Below, in pieces: positions 1 through 13,100 of a stretch of 48,567 nucleotides of DNA. A program made the position numbers and the translations under genes. Numbering within the stretch: the first letter of the stretch is position 1; every line of letters starts with the position of its first letter. The notes beneath the pieces were generated by a model. That model searched no databases. It worked only from the letters and a program-made list of their open reading frames with translations, and was not told the origin of the DNA. Origin of the DNA: Phoronis australis (Eukaryota; Phoronida; Phoronidae); the NCBI GenBank assembly GCA_002633005.1, contig NMRA01000061.1:126001-174567 (forward strand), in the 5' to 3' direction.

Positions 1-687
1 TTTGTTTGAAGTTATAGTATTTGGATCTCTGAAAGTGTCTTAATATGACTAGAAAGCTTTGAAAACTATCCAGCCTCAATTGTTTTTCTTGGATCCTGTT
101 TGTTGGTCGAGCATACCTGCCACCGGTTCGTGATGGCAGTGACTTTCAAATTTTGGTAACTCTTGACAAACTCTTTGAATAATGCTTTTCAGCTATGTCT
201 CTGAAACTGGGTGTTGGTCACTTTCATCTCTCACTACACTTCCAAGTGGAGTCAATAGAGACCGTTTTTAAGACAGTCATTTCTCAAAACTGTCTCAGAT
301 ATCACGTTCCTCACATAGTAATTATCACTTACGAAACAACAACTCATTGCTTACAAGGATTTGTTCGTTTTTATGAATAAAAAAACTTGGGATATAAAAA
401 ACTGCCTTTGAGATCATTGCTACTTTTGTTTATATTTTCTGTATTGTAAAAATTGGTGGACTACCTGTTTTAATTAATTTGTAATTATTGAATAATTATG
501 TTAACTGTCGAGCGCTGTCTTAGACTGAATTAAAACTGTGTTAGATTTTATATTTTATATATTTTGTGTAATGTATAATGTTTATTTGTTTTAACTAATT
601 GATTGTTTGTTTTAGTCACATGTTTGCAGAAGCATGTCAAACCTTTGCTTGTCACTTTGATGCAATATGTCTTTATGGCATGTAAAA

Positions 688-958
688 TTTCTCTCTTTCT
701 CTCCCCTGCCCTCTGCCTCCTCCTCCCCAGTCTTCCTCCTGTCTCCTTCCGGCATCTCCCTTCCCCATCTCCCTTCCCTGTCTCTGCCTCCCTCTCTCCC
801 CTTNCCCCTCCCTCTCCCCCTTTTTCTCCTCCCCCTTTTCTCCTCCCCCCATTTCTCCTCTCCCCATTTCTCCTCTCCCCCTGTTTTCCTCTCCCCCTTT
901 CTCTCCTCCATCGCCCCTTTCTACCTCTCTTTCTCCTCTTCTCTCCCTTTCTCACACT
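688..958 (+). repeat. Homopyrimidine (C/T) tract, about 270 bp
   Basis: Nearly uninterrupted C and T on the + strand, built from variants of tctcctccccc and ctttctc, with one undetermined base at 804. It lies in the intron just upstream of NPHP1 exon a. The long open frames on both strands here are a by-product of composition. Such tracts can form triplex DNA and slip during replication. Confidence 0.85.
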
Positions 959-1023
959 CACATAATTTGTGTTATAGTATTATTTCCACTGTTAACTCAT
1001 TCTTTTCTTTTTGCTCTGGGCAG

Positions 1024-1109
1024 ACACTACGCAAGAAGAAACAGAATTTCAGGAATCGGGAAACAAAAGCAGTCGTTTGTGGAAGACCATTAAGAACGCT
1101 GTAAAAGAG
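1024..1109 (+). CDS. NPHP1: NPHP1 exon a (first in window)
   Basis: Acceptor is ctctgggcag and donor is GAG|gtaact. The exon enters in phase 1 and leaves in phase 0. It encodes an acidic, polar stretch (TTQEETEFQESGNK) then SSRLWKTIKNAVKE. This fits the low-complexity charged linker between the SH3 domain and the conserved C-terminal region, the least conserved part of the protein. The exon limits are therefore supported by splice signals and phase more than by homology. Confidence 0.75.
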
Positions 1110-4100
1110 GTAACTAGACTTTCTGGGTTGTTTCCCTATCCTGGAAAATTAGTCCCTGGAATTACTGAGTCTTGTTCCGTTGCACAACAGGTGGTAATGG
1201 TCTCTTTCTGGGGTCCTGGATTTTTAAAACCAGTTTTGTTCACCGAATAATGGGTAACCTACTGGTTCTCTGATTCCGCAACTCTTGTAAGTGACTAGTA
1301 GTGGATGCACTGTAGTTGATATGTACATAGTAATCCGTAAATAACATGTGTTTCCCCAAACTCCAACAGCAAACAATGCTGAAAGATATCTTCTTATTTT
1401 TAAACTATCCACAACTTGATGTTCCAGTCGAACCTCATGCCACAAACCATGGATACTATTGTCAACATAATTAATTCTCTGACCACTGTTACGTAATATA
1501 ACACACAGAAACAATAAATTATAGCTACATTGTTCAGGGAAAATAACTGACAGCTCTTAAGAGGCAAAGTCGATTCTCGCGTCTTCGGATTTTGCATTGA
1601 TATTCGGTATTATTACCTGCAGACCAGTGCCACAGACGTTCTTCATGCGATGGGAGCTGTGCCATCAGGCTTCCGACCATCAACTCTTAGCAAACTACAC
1701 AGTGAAAGTGACCTTTATACTATGGTGAACTACCTTGCTCCAAAGCTAAGCACATCCAACTTGGCATACAGAGACCTCTTCTTCGACCCTGCCACTAACA
1801 AGGTACTAATTTCTATGGATATTCTGTAGTCCAGCATTTCCATCAGACATGAGGTCGCTGGTTTGGTTTCAAGTTTTTACATTCTGTTGCTTGCAAGGTC
1901 GTTGGCAAGTTTGTTTCTCTGGTGTTACTTGTGACAACTTTCGTTGTTATGAGTGGTTTTATTCTTTTGAAACCAGATTGTAAAATTTGAGTTCTCCCGT
2001 GTCACTGAACAGAAATATTTTTGCTTTTTGTTATTTTTAATTAATTTATTAATTTAATTCAAGACCTTGCATTTTTCCATATATTGATATTTCAGAAATG
2101 AATTACGGAAATACATCGCATGCACAGTAAAAATCTTGGTCATATTTTGACTTCATTCAGTTCAAATAACTTAAGATTTTTCATTTCTTTACATTTTTCA
2201 AATTCTTGTTTCAGGCTCTGAGATTATGTAATTAACATATTCAGTTGCTTTAAAAATTAGGTTTACCTTTCATGTTTATGGTTTTGTTGTTTCTGTTCAC
2301 AGGACAATGTATTAATAATATTTTATTGAATGTGTTCAGATTCGCAGCAGGCCTGTCCGTGTCCAGAAAGTGATACAGCTAGTCAACTGTAGACAAATAC
2401 CTCTGGCTGCAGCAGGTACAGTCTTTATTAAAGTACAACTCACTTAGTTTCTAAATTTAAACATTTGTCAGCATTTCAAAAAAGTTACTTTTATTACCAT
2501 TTCTCCGTCTGTTTCTGTATTTCCCAGCATAACATTAGATACCACTTAGTTTTCTACATTTTGTTGAATTTCTACAATTTCTCTGTTCACAGCAATACAA
2601 TCTGAATCTCTTCGTTATACTGAATCTGTATAATTTTTAGTTTTTGAATTTCAAATTTTTGCGCACTGTCTGCATAATTTTGTTGACTGGATTACTGTTG
2701 AGTACCCAGTCTATTTTTGAAAACCTTGTTTTGATGATTTCACCAAATTAACTGTGCCTGTAGCACGGTGATTACTCGACAATTACTAACACCACATGAG
2801 AGATAAAAGAATTTATCAGCTCAACCAAACACTTTCTCGATACATCACTTAGTGGATCTTATGCTTTGGGGTCGACAGCCCTTTCTCTTTAACATTACTC
2901 ATAGCACTAGTCATACTTTTAAATTTAAATGAGGTCTAGTCTCCATTGATATAATTAATAATGTTGATTACCATTTAAACAAGGTCTCATATTCATTTTA
3001 ATCTGCTATTAGCCTGCCTGCCCTTAAAGAAAATTATTGTATTTTTTGTTTAGAACACCTACTTTTTACTCACAAATGCAAAGTGTTTTTGGGTGTGAAA
3101 AGAAAAGTCAGTTCGTTAATGTTTTCGACCACACTCACTGAAAACAATGACCCACCTTGGCAAGACAACTTGTTGAGCTGAGTCTTATATGCTTATGAAA
3201 TGCTGACAGTTTCCAAGTCCGGAAATTATTTCTTATTTGATTAAGGAACTGGTTGTAATCAGACAAATTTTATTGTAGTATGTTGTTATCATTCTTTGAC
3301 ATCCATATTGCTTCATGTTTCAGGTGTTGATGTTCTAAGTCGGTATGTCAGGATATGTCTATTTGATGGGTCACATGTAAGTATGCTGGTAGAAATTCAA
3401 AGCTTCTATCAAGCCTCCATCCATCTCATAAACCTACTTTTGATTTACACTACTTAGTGTAGACAAATTGGATTTGATTTCAAGGTTTTGAAGGCAACAA
3501 AAATTTGGTATTGATTGGCTGAGATCAGGCACTTCGAGTTGGCTTGTCACGGCGTGACATTGTATGCACTGAGCATGTTCTATACAAATTAATAATGACC
3601 ACCTCTTGGCAATCCCTGAAATTACTTTCAATCTGAGTAGGGGACAAGCTGGAACCAGTTTTATAGCGGTGATGGTCCAGATCAAAAGATCATTAGATCG
3701 AAAAATCATTAGATCAAAAGATCACTTCTTTAATGGAGGCAGGGTTAACTTTAAAGTCGCTGTAATATTCTTAAAGACAACTAATATTATCACTGATTAG
3801 AAGAGGGCATAAGTATATCACTTACAAGTAGAACTTCATGTACCTTTAACTGATATGTTTATGGCTGCAATAGTACTCATATGGACTTTTGATCTTTTGG
3901 AACAACGCTGTAAGGGAAAAGTATTCTAAAATCTCTCCCTCTGAAGAACTTTTATTATTTTATCATATAAATTCTATCCACAATCCATCAAGTTGTGAGC
4001 GCTTTGTTCAAAGCAGTGATTGAAATAACAAAACACCTTGAAGTACCGTTATCAAGTTTTAGCAATTGAAAGTGTGAAACTTGAGTTAGTTTAAGCCAAA

Positions 4101-7100
4101 TATTTTTGCTCCAAAATGCAGCTGATTTGTTAGCATCTATACTTTACTTTTTAACAGGTGTTGAGCAACATTCAGGTAGTCCGGGCAATGGCTGACAAAG
4201 ACCAACGCACCTGGACATTTACAGCAAAGGTAGGCATGAAATGTGCAAAGTGTGGGCCATTGCATGGCTTTGTGGTGCATTGTGGCAAAGGGTTTGTACG
4301 GCATATGGTAATTCTCCAATTATTTCATTCAAAAATAATCGCCAAAATTATCATTTTCCATTTTTCAAAGTTTGATTAATTTGCTACAAACAAAATTAAT
4401 GTTGCTTTATTATATCACCGGAGTCCAAACTAGGATAGATATAGACTAAAATGTTCGTAATCTTTGTTTTTGATTTGTCGGCCATATTGTTTGCTAAATA
4501 AACAAAGACTTCCTGTAGCACTTTTTCTCGTCATTGATCATGTGATGTCATCTGATAGTAACTGGGGAGGTGACATTGTCTCCTCTAACTGCCTCCTTGG
4601 CATCTCAAAAATTTTTAACCAGGTCCTACAGGCCTGAATTTTCTGTTGTTTATTGGTCAATAATTATACAATATTAGTTCTTATTAGAATGTAAACTTGT
4701 TATTGATATGGTTTAACTAAATTTATAAGAAAGAAAAGACTGAATTTTTAATTAATGTTTAAATAAGAAATTCTCTGTATTTAAACTCTATAGTCTCTTG
4801 GACATTGAATGCATGAGTGTGTAAGGGTTTGTGGTCCATTTTAGACCTTCGAGTTTCCATACCCTCTGACCCCTAGTGCTTCTAATACTTCTGTAAGGAC
4901 ATGTTATCAAGGCCATGCATTTCTATTCTGTTGCGTTTCACTAACGAGTTTCTTCTCTAACACCGTTGACTTAGAGTGTTGCATTTGTAGCATTTTGATT
5001 TTAATTGAGAGTTTGGCAGTTCATTTAATGTGCGTGTCTCTAAGGATTTGAAGTGCGTGGCAGCAATCATCCAATGGTGAAATGGCTTAATAATTTGTAT
5101 TTCTTGACTTTTGTTGTGCAGTTGTTCACTCTCAATTATTTAATAATTCACATCAAGCATAAAAGTTTAATAATTTGCACAGAATGACTGTTAACGTTTT
5201 GTTTCATCAGTTGGTGACTAATGAGGTATTAGTAATTACTCGTTAATAATTAATGTATTCGTCATTTTGCTTAATAGCAATTGAAACGACTATAAACTGT
5301 CTTTCATCACAAAAATAACTTTTATTCAGACCACTTACCGTTAGGAATTTGGTCTCAAGTTGCTCTTAAGTCAGATCGGAGATGATACCAGAGCTTGGCA
5401 AGCAGTGGGAGTTTGTGATTGGTTGATATTAGGTTTTACATTTTTGCCTGTCACACCGTATGTCATCCTATGCACTGACTATCGTCTCAACGAGTAATGG
5501 AATGTCAGTTCGTTGCAAACCCAGATGAAATCGTTCCTCATCATTTTAAGGAACAAATTGAAAATTACCAATTTTGAAAAGGTAAGTGATGTAAATCAAC
5601 AGTTTGCTTCTTTGATGGAATGCAGATTTATGTTCTTTAATAAAAAAATTCATTTGTTGCACGCATGTTTTGATATCTGTCTCAAGATATAAACTTTGTT
5701 TTAGGTTGCCGACAACAGCATTGACTTCGCTGAGCTGTTCATTCGCTCCAACATGACTAATAAGAACGTTGGGATACTGTTTGAGCTATCTTTGATTTAT
5801 GAGAGAACCGTAAGTTGGCCAACATGTTATGTTTTCTTGGGGAAAGGAAACTGCCCTGTGTATTTGAGTCTAATGCAGTGCTAATTATGTCAAGCCAAAG
5901 TTGCAAACTTCAAACTCGACTGTATCAAGTGAGTGGTGGTAAATCTTTCATGTAATACAACCAGTAAGCTCCATTCGTTCTGCTGTTGTCATTTGAAGTT
6001 AAAACACTATTAATTAGCTGTGTTAATGAACCAAATTATGAAGTTCTACCCCAAAAGATGTGATTTTCTGAGGTGACACTGCACGGAGCTTAGGATAACT
6101 TATTTCATTTGCTTTTCATTGGTTTCAGGACTGATTTTGTTGTTCATACATTTTTGCTTCGTCATAAGTTACTATGACAACTTGGTTTATCTGCTATGTG
6201 AGTTTCATGATGAAAAAATGGTTCGAAGTATTGTTCTGTTTTGATGTTTTCCATTAATTGAGTTTTACATGTGAGAGGACTAAGTTTAATATTAACGAGT
6301 TGGGCTGTTTTTACTCAGAGTGCTATTTCATCAATTAACTACAGCTTCTATCTGGTCACTGCTGTTATAGTAATGGCTGGAAATGATTTGTTTGCAGAAG
6401 ACAAAAGAGAAAAGTGAACTAAGCTGTGGGTGGACATTACTTCCATTATTCCAAGAAGGTGGCATTCCATTAGCCAACAAGTAATTTTAATTATTTAGCA
6501 CAGGACCTGTTAAATGTTGAGTGACATAGGACTTAAGTCAGAAATTTGTCTGATTTATGCTCCACACAGTCAACTACTTCTTAAAAATAATTAAATGTCA
6601 CTTTCAGTGCAAAGTCTTTGAGAATACGGAGAATGTAGCACACATTACTGCATTTTACTGCCATAATTTCTATAAATTGTTTCGAGAGAATGATGTTCTC
6701 ATAATTACTTGACTAAACCTTTTTCAGCAATTTTGAAGTGAGAGCAGAAAACCAAATTTCTGTCTCAAGTCTAAGTATAATAGACCCATACTATCTATTT
6801 TATATTTTTGGTGTTCAACAAATTAAAATTATTTGTTAAAGAAATGCACCAGCAAAAATTACTGTTCCAAATTCAGTTTGAAACACCCAGTTAAGTTTAA
6901 CCATAACAGAATATTAGATTCATGGATGCAATGATTTGCTAAACATTTCACCTCTTCTGGTTTGGCAATTAATTTATGACTCCTAAATGATTCTTTTTTG
7001 GTTTTGTTAAGAATGAGCTTTTGAGCATTATCGTAGATGTTGATTATTTCATTTTTCTTGCAAACAGGTAGACTTTTAATTTAATTCAGAACATTCGTCT

Positions 7101-10100
7101 TTATTTTCCTTCATTTTGGTCTCAATTATCAGTTAGAAGCTGTCAAATCTTGGTATTATCTGTATTTTTAGACGCTTGAAGCGGGCCGGAGAAATTAACA
7201 ACAAAAGTTAACTTGAAACTTGTTCACTGTTAATCATGTTACATTCACTGAAGTATTTTCGAGAAGTACAACTATCATAAAATGTACTTGACTTGACTTT
7301 TTTGGTGAGCAGAGCAGCTAGTTTGTAATTTAAACGTGGCTTTGGAGCTGCTAAGGAGAGGGCAAAAACTCCTTTATATGGGATAGCTCTCTTTTGATAA
7401 GTGAGTATACTAACCTGAATTTTGCGCTTTGTATTTGATTATTGCCTGATTAAAAATCATGGATGGTGGGTTGGAGAAATGAAGGAAAAGTGTGGGTCAT
7501 GGGTGTAAAGTAAAAGTGCCTCCAATCCCCCAAAATTTCAATGGAACAGCTCTGATTTTTTGGTATATTTTTAGAACCTATGATCAGATTCTGCATGGTG
7601 GCACTCCTTATGAGAAAGGAGTTGAAGTGGACCCGTCCATCAGCAGGCGAGGTGAGTCCCTTCTTACTCTCTCGATACTTTCCTGTGTAATACCATTAAC
7701 TAATTAATTTCTAAACTTAATTCTTTCAAAAAAAAATTTTGAATTAAATATTATTTCTGTCTCTGATGAGGCTTCAGAAACTCCCAACTTTTTCCTGTTT
7801 CCATGAGGCTGTGGTGCCCTCTGTGGTGCTATTTTTTTATTAGTTGTTGAATTAATTCTCTAACTTAATCGTTGTTACTCGTTCATGGCAAATGAGCTTG
7901 GAAGTAAAATTATAATTTTTACTTGCTATAAGGCTTCTAAAACTAAAACTATGTGCTTGTCTTCAGTTTTTCAAGGCTTTTGAATGAGGTGGTTTTGCTC
8001 GCTGTTCACCTTTTGCAAAATTAGCTACTCTTACGGGACTATGGAAATAGATGGTTGGATACTAGCAGACTCTCCTATTAGGTAGTTTTAGTAAAATAAT
8101 GACTACCCATGTATCTGTATGCAGAAATTTCTGTTTTTATTGTGAGATACCTCACCTCATCAAAAGGCATTTTTTATGAGTATTGTATTCGTCAAAGTAT
8201 GACCACTAAAGTACTCTGCTTTGTATCAGCCCAAGTTGTAACTCAATTACCTTCTAGCACAGACATACTAGAAATTTTGCTAAAGCATCCTTGGGTCCAT
8301 TTCATGAAAAGTGTTTTAAGACTTAACTCAGCAGATTTATTTTATGTTCTACACAGTGATTTTGGAAAAATAGTTTTATGTCACACGGGCAAAAGTTTAA
8401 GATATTTGAAAATATGTCTCGTGTCTCGGTGAATTCGTATTTTTACTCCAACTTGTGATGCTTTAACAATTGACTAAAATGTCATTCCACTATTAATTGT
8501 TAAGGGTGAATGTAAGTCAAATTTTCTGATTTGATATGATGAATAGATTTTCACGAGGCAGACCCCTGGTGTTGTTTTACCTGTCGCCTGATCAATTTCT
8601 TAAAGTGCATTGTAAACTAACTATCTTTGTATTCTTTTGTAACAAAAGCCGGTGAGTATTACTGACCGCATGTTGCATTAATGCTTCCTAATATCTGGAA
8701 TTGTTGATAGTGTCCTGCTTGTAGTAGTATACGGGGTGTCTAGAGGGTTGAGAAAAGTAGCGTTAGCCAACATGGTGCCTGTTAACCAAATGTAGTTTGA
8801 TAGAGAATGTAGTTTTTCGTTTTTCATTAATTAACAAGTGGTTCGTTTGTTGTTTGTATTAAAAGATGTTTGTTTGCTCAAATTTTCAACTCAATTACTA
8901 ACTAGGCATTTTTGAATTTGTTACGAGATTTGTTGGAACTTTGCTGTCTACAAAAGTTAGGGGTTTTGAAAATGTCAGAAGCTTTTAAGTTGACATTGAT
9001 TAGTCATGGAAGTTTTGTGAATCAGTTTTTGAAATTTTGACAATCTACATGATTGTGATATTGGGATTGGTTTTCAATTACAATGTCGAACTAAATTTTA
9101 AAAATAATGATCCATCATTTTCACATTTTTGCTGGACCTTTGTTGAGCAATACTGGCCATGGTGTACCACAAAAGGTAACAGCTGTATGCCCATCCACTA
9201 ATTCTAGGTTACTGACCTACCATATGCCTCATAATTGCCTATTTTTTTTCTGTAATCGTGTCATATTGACTTTCAATTGACGGCTATTTTGATCTGCTGA
9301 CTGCTTCATAAATGCGGACACTTACCTCGAATTAAGAGTCAAAAATGGAGTGTCTATTAAGTTAATTTTTGAGGGGCACACTGTTCTCCCCACATGTGTT
9401 GGAACATGGTGCTGCATCCCACTTTTGAAATGTTTTCCACCACATTTGGAAATCTTGAGCTAAGTTTGAAAAGCTCTAAGCCATAATTGAAAAGCTCTGA
9501 GTCGTGTTTGAAATGCTGTGAGACATGTTTTATAAGCCTGCTTTCAAGACAAATGATTTGAAATTGAATATTATTAATAGCCCCTCTAGCAGAAGTGGAA
9601 TATATTGAAAATATTTCCTTACAGCATTTTAGAGAACATTGCCTAATTCATAATATGTGAACGTTTCATATGAATCAGATCAGCCGTTCCTGAGATATGA
9701 TGTTCCGAAGATACCCAAACAGGTCATTTTTCTGGGGTCCTACATAACCTTAAATTCATTTTGTCATATATGCATGTTATGTCTAAAACTTTGTGACCAT
9801 TTGTCTATGTTGTTCTGAGGAGGAAACTTGTGCTTGCTAGGCTGTAGACTTGCTAACCATCCTGCAAAGAACATTACTGTGTTGATCATTGATTTTGTCG
9901 CCATTTATAGGTCAGTATTGAATCCTCGCCACTGCATTGTATGTAAATTGTTGACTAGCGTCTGGTATTTGACTGTCTATTGACGAGACAGGAATGTTAG
10001 GTCAACAAATCACTCCTTTTGTGATTGAAAAACTAGAGCAAAAAATAAGAATTCATTTTTGAGACGTAATTGTCTTGTTTAGGTAAAGAAACTCACTGAT

Positions 10101-13100
10101 TTTGTCTTGATACAATTGAAGTTTTTGCCAGTCAATGCAGAAGCACTGGATCCTGTTCAATTCTCATTTGTTGAATCTAATTCATTTTGTTTACAGTGAG
10201 TACTAACCCAATAAAGTCCTTGATATCTCGAAACAAACAGCCACGGATGTCCATTAAAGTTTCAGCGCCATCTAGGGAGCAGAAAGAACAACTGGAGTAA
10301 GTCTTCTGTGTTACAGTTGGAAAGTAATTGTAAGGGGAGTTTACCTGGAAACATTTTTTCCCAGGTGTTTGTTTCAATGATATTCCGTTTGTGATGAGTT
10401 TGTCATTTGGCCAACATTTCATGTGTAAAAGCTTGTTTTCAGTAATACTTCTGTGAATACATTCGACACTGCCTTAGGCGCTACATTGCATTTCCCAACT
10501 GGCAACTGTTGTGATTACAATAGGCAGCTACCACAGTGCCTGGACGTATATGATTGGCTTGTTTTGTTTGGAGGTTAGGGAACAAAGATAGGTGTCAGTG
10601 ATAACCACTGTCTGTTTGTGGTAATGTTCTTTCCCACCCACTTTAGACACTGCTTGTTATGAATCTAATTTAAAATCCGTCATTGAAAATTGACCTGTCT
10701 GCACAAATCGATTGACACTGCAAATGCTGCTCCTTTGTTTATATGTCCCCGTTTCTATTTTGCCACCAGTCTCAGCAACACAGTCTTGTGACTTGACTTG
10801 TGTACACCTTCGCTAATCAGAGTGATCTCAGTGCCCCCAGAGAATGGTGCAGCAGTGATATTTAGATCGGGAACATGCCGTGTCATGTTACGTCATGTCA
10901 CGTCACAGCGTCAGTCATCAAGAGAACTGAGCAGCTATGCTTTGAGCAAAAAGATGTGAAACATGACCTCTGATACTGCGCAACCAATCAGCTCCTTTAT
11001 CGGGAACAAAAGGGCGCAATCAACTGGTTCCTTCCAGAGGGACGCATTAGTGCCTGGTGTATGCATGCTTGGAGCAATGGCCCATTTTTATGAAAGATCA
11101 CGTGCGCAGTTGTAGATACGTACTCACGTACACAACATTGTTTTCTGTTGGATTTAAACTTCTTATCTTACATATTTCTTTACCGTGTTTGTTGCAGAAT
11201 TAAACAATTTGATCGCACGCTTTCCTACCTATCATCGTCACATACAACGTCAATGAAGTATGTGATGTTGGAAATAAACTGTTCAGAGGTGCGACTGGGG
11301 TCATGACCTTTAATAAAATATGGCCCGGAGAGCTATATGTGGCCACCAATTTTGCACACTCGTGTTCTGATCTACTTGATGCTGATTCTTAACCTTTCTA
11401 TTTCTGCAGCACATTACCCGATGTCCTAGTGGGTAGTATGTGTTACCTGCCAGCCCTTTCGTTCTACCGCATCACTCTGGCCGACACCCTGCTGCGAGAC
11501 CGACCAGACACTCAGTCCACGGAGGTCATTCCCAGCCCCTTTCTGGCCTGGTTCCCCAAGGTGGCTGAGGCGCATGATCTCATGGATGCATTACGTGTGA
11601 GTGGTGGTGACAATATACTATGGCAAAGGACTGTATACACCGTTATTCACGAAGTCACCATTTTAGTAGTGAGCCTCTTTGTAGGTTAAAAAAAACGTTG
11701 CATTTGAGACATAAATATAACGAGGCACGCGAAAAAGTCACGCTTTGCCCTGTAATTAAGAGCAGAATGCATTGTTCTTAAAACCTAAAAAGAGGCTCTC
11801 TTTTTAATGGCGACTGCGTGAATAAGGTGTATAGGACTGAGCTGTGGACTTATTTTTTACGACTAAGTTTGAATGCTGTGTTTGCTGGCAGATTAGGTTA
11901 TGTGGGGGCCTTGCAGAAATGTTCATATTTGTGAACGACTTTTTAACATGGCATCCCAGAAGTGCGTTATTGGATTCATGCAAAACTTCCAAATAGTGTG
12001 CTTAATGCGCTGTTCTCAATACACTGTTAGGAATTCCCTTTAAGATGTTAGCCTGCTTTTGCATTAGGGCTATCAAAGATGAGACTTTTACGGATTTCAA
12101 AAAATGTATGAAACAGACAGGTAATTTAGAAAACTGTAAAAGCCTGTTTGAGATTTCATCTCGACTATCAGTGTGTCTTTGCTTTTTCCTAAACTCCACC
12201 TAAAACACATGGTCGCATGACTCAATTAATGACAGATTGTTAAGAAGTCAAAATTTTTTTCTACAGGCTTTCTACGAAGTTAAAACTGATTAGATAATTA
12301 GCTAAAACACAAACATGCAGATAGGGCCCTACATAAGGTTCCATGCTTACCTTGAGTCCACTGACAGAAGTGAGTGTAGAAAGGCTGATACGTTTATTGC
12401 CTCTGTTATTTTTCTTTCTTTGTCACATTTGGCGATATACAGGGTGTCCCAAAAATGTACTCACAGTTCAGTACGAATCCAGTTCTGGTGCATCAAACTC
12501 GTCGCCTGGGCCAACTGTATGGTTACACCTGGCTGTGGAAGTAGGCGCGTGAGCCGTCGTGTGGTCCGTTCACACAGGAATGGCAAACAAATTATTCAGA
12601 TTTTGAGAGCCAAATTTTATCGCCCATTGCTAAAGAAATGCAAAGACTGTTAATCTTATTTTTAAATTAATAGCCAATGTACTTATTGGTTTAAAGACCT
12701 TAAAATTTCTTTTTGGCCATCGTTTCATGAATTCCAGAGACCTTGTTTGTGAAGACAATAAAAATGGATTTATTGTCATTTGAAGTGTTGTTAGAGTTTT
12801 TGGGACACCCTGTATTATGGGAAATGTCACAGGTATCACCATTTTCACAGAGTGTACACAGCTTATACTTTAGGGAGTGAAGGATGGCGTCGGGGCATAT
12901 GCTTTTGACTTCAAAAAAAAATGGCAATAAAAAAATGGCAATGTAAAAAGAGAAAATTCAATGCTTTGTTACTTTTAATTAATTTTCGTATCATTAAACA
13001 TAACAAAACAACAAACAGCTTTAACATTGCCATGGTTCTTTTATGGGAATATCCACCCAGGCAGGCATTTTTGTAAAGACTGTTGTATACGTCATACAGT

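Noticed and set aside
548-965. Overlapping Arg/Gly/Glu-rich and Pro/Ser/Leu-rich open frames on both strands
   Set aside because: They are translations of the homopyrimidine tract and contain an undetermined base; no splice context or homology.
1-1023. Search for an earlier NPHP1 exon, including the SH3 domain
   Set aside because: No frame with SH3-like motifs and an exit phase of 1 was found, so the missing exons are placed upstream of the window.
10860-10920. Repeated TGACGT/ACGTCA-like words as a CRE-type enhancer
   Set aside because: Short words in an intron without conservation evidence; insufficient support.
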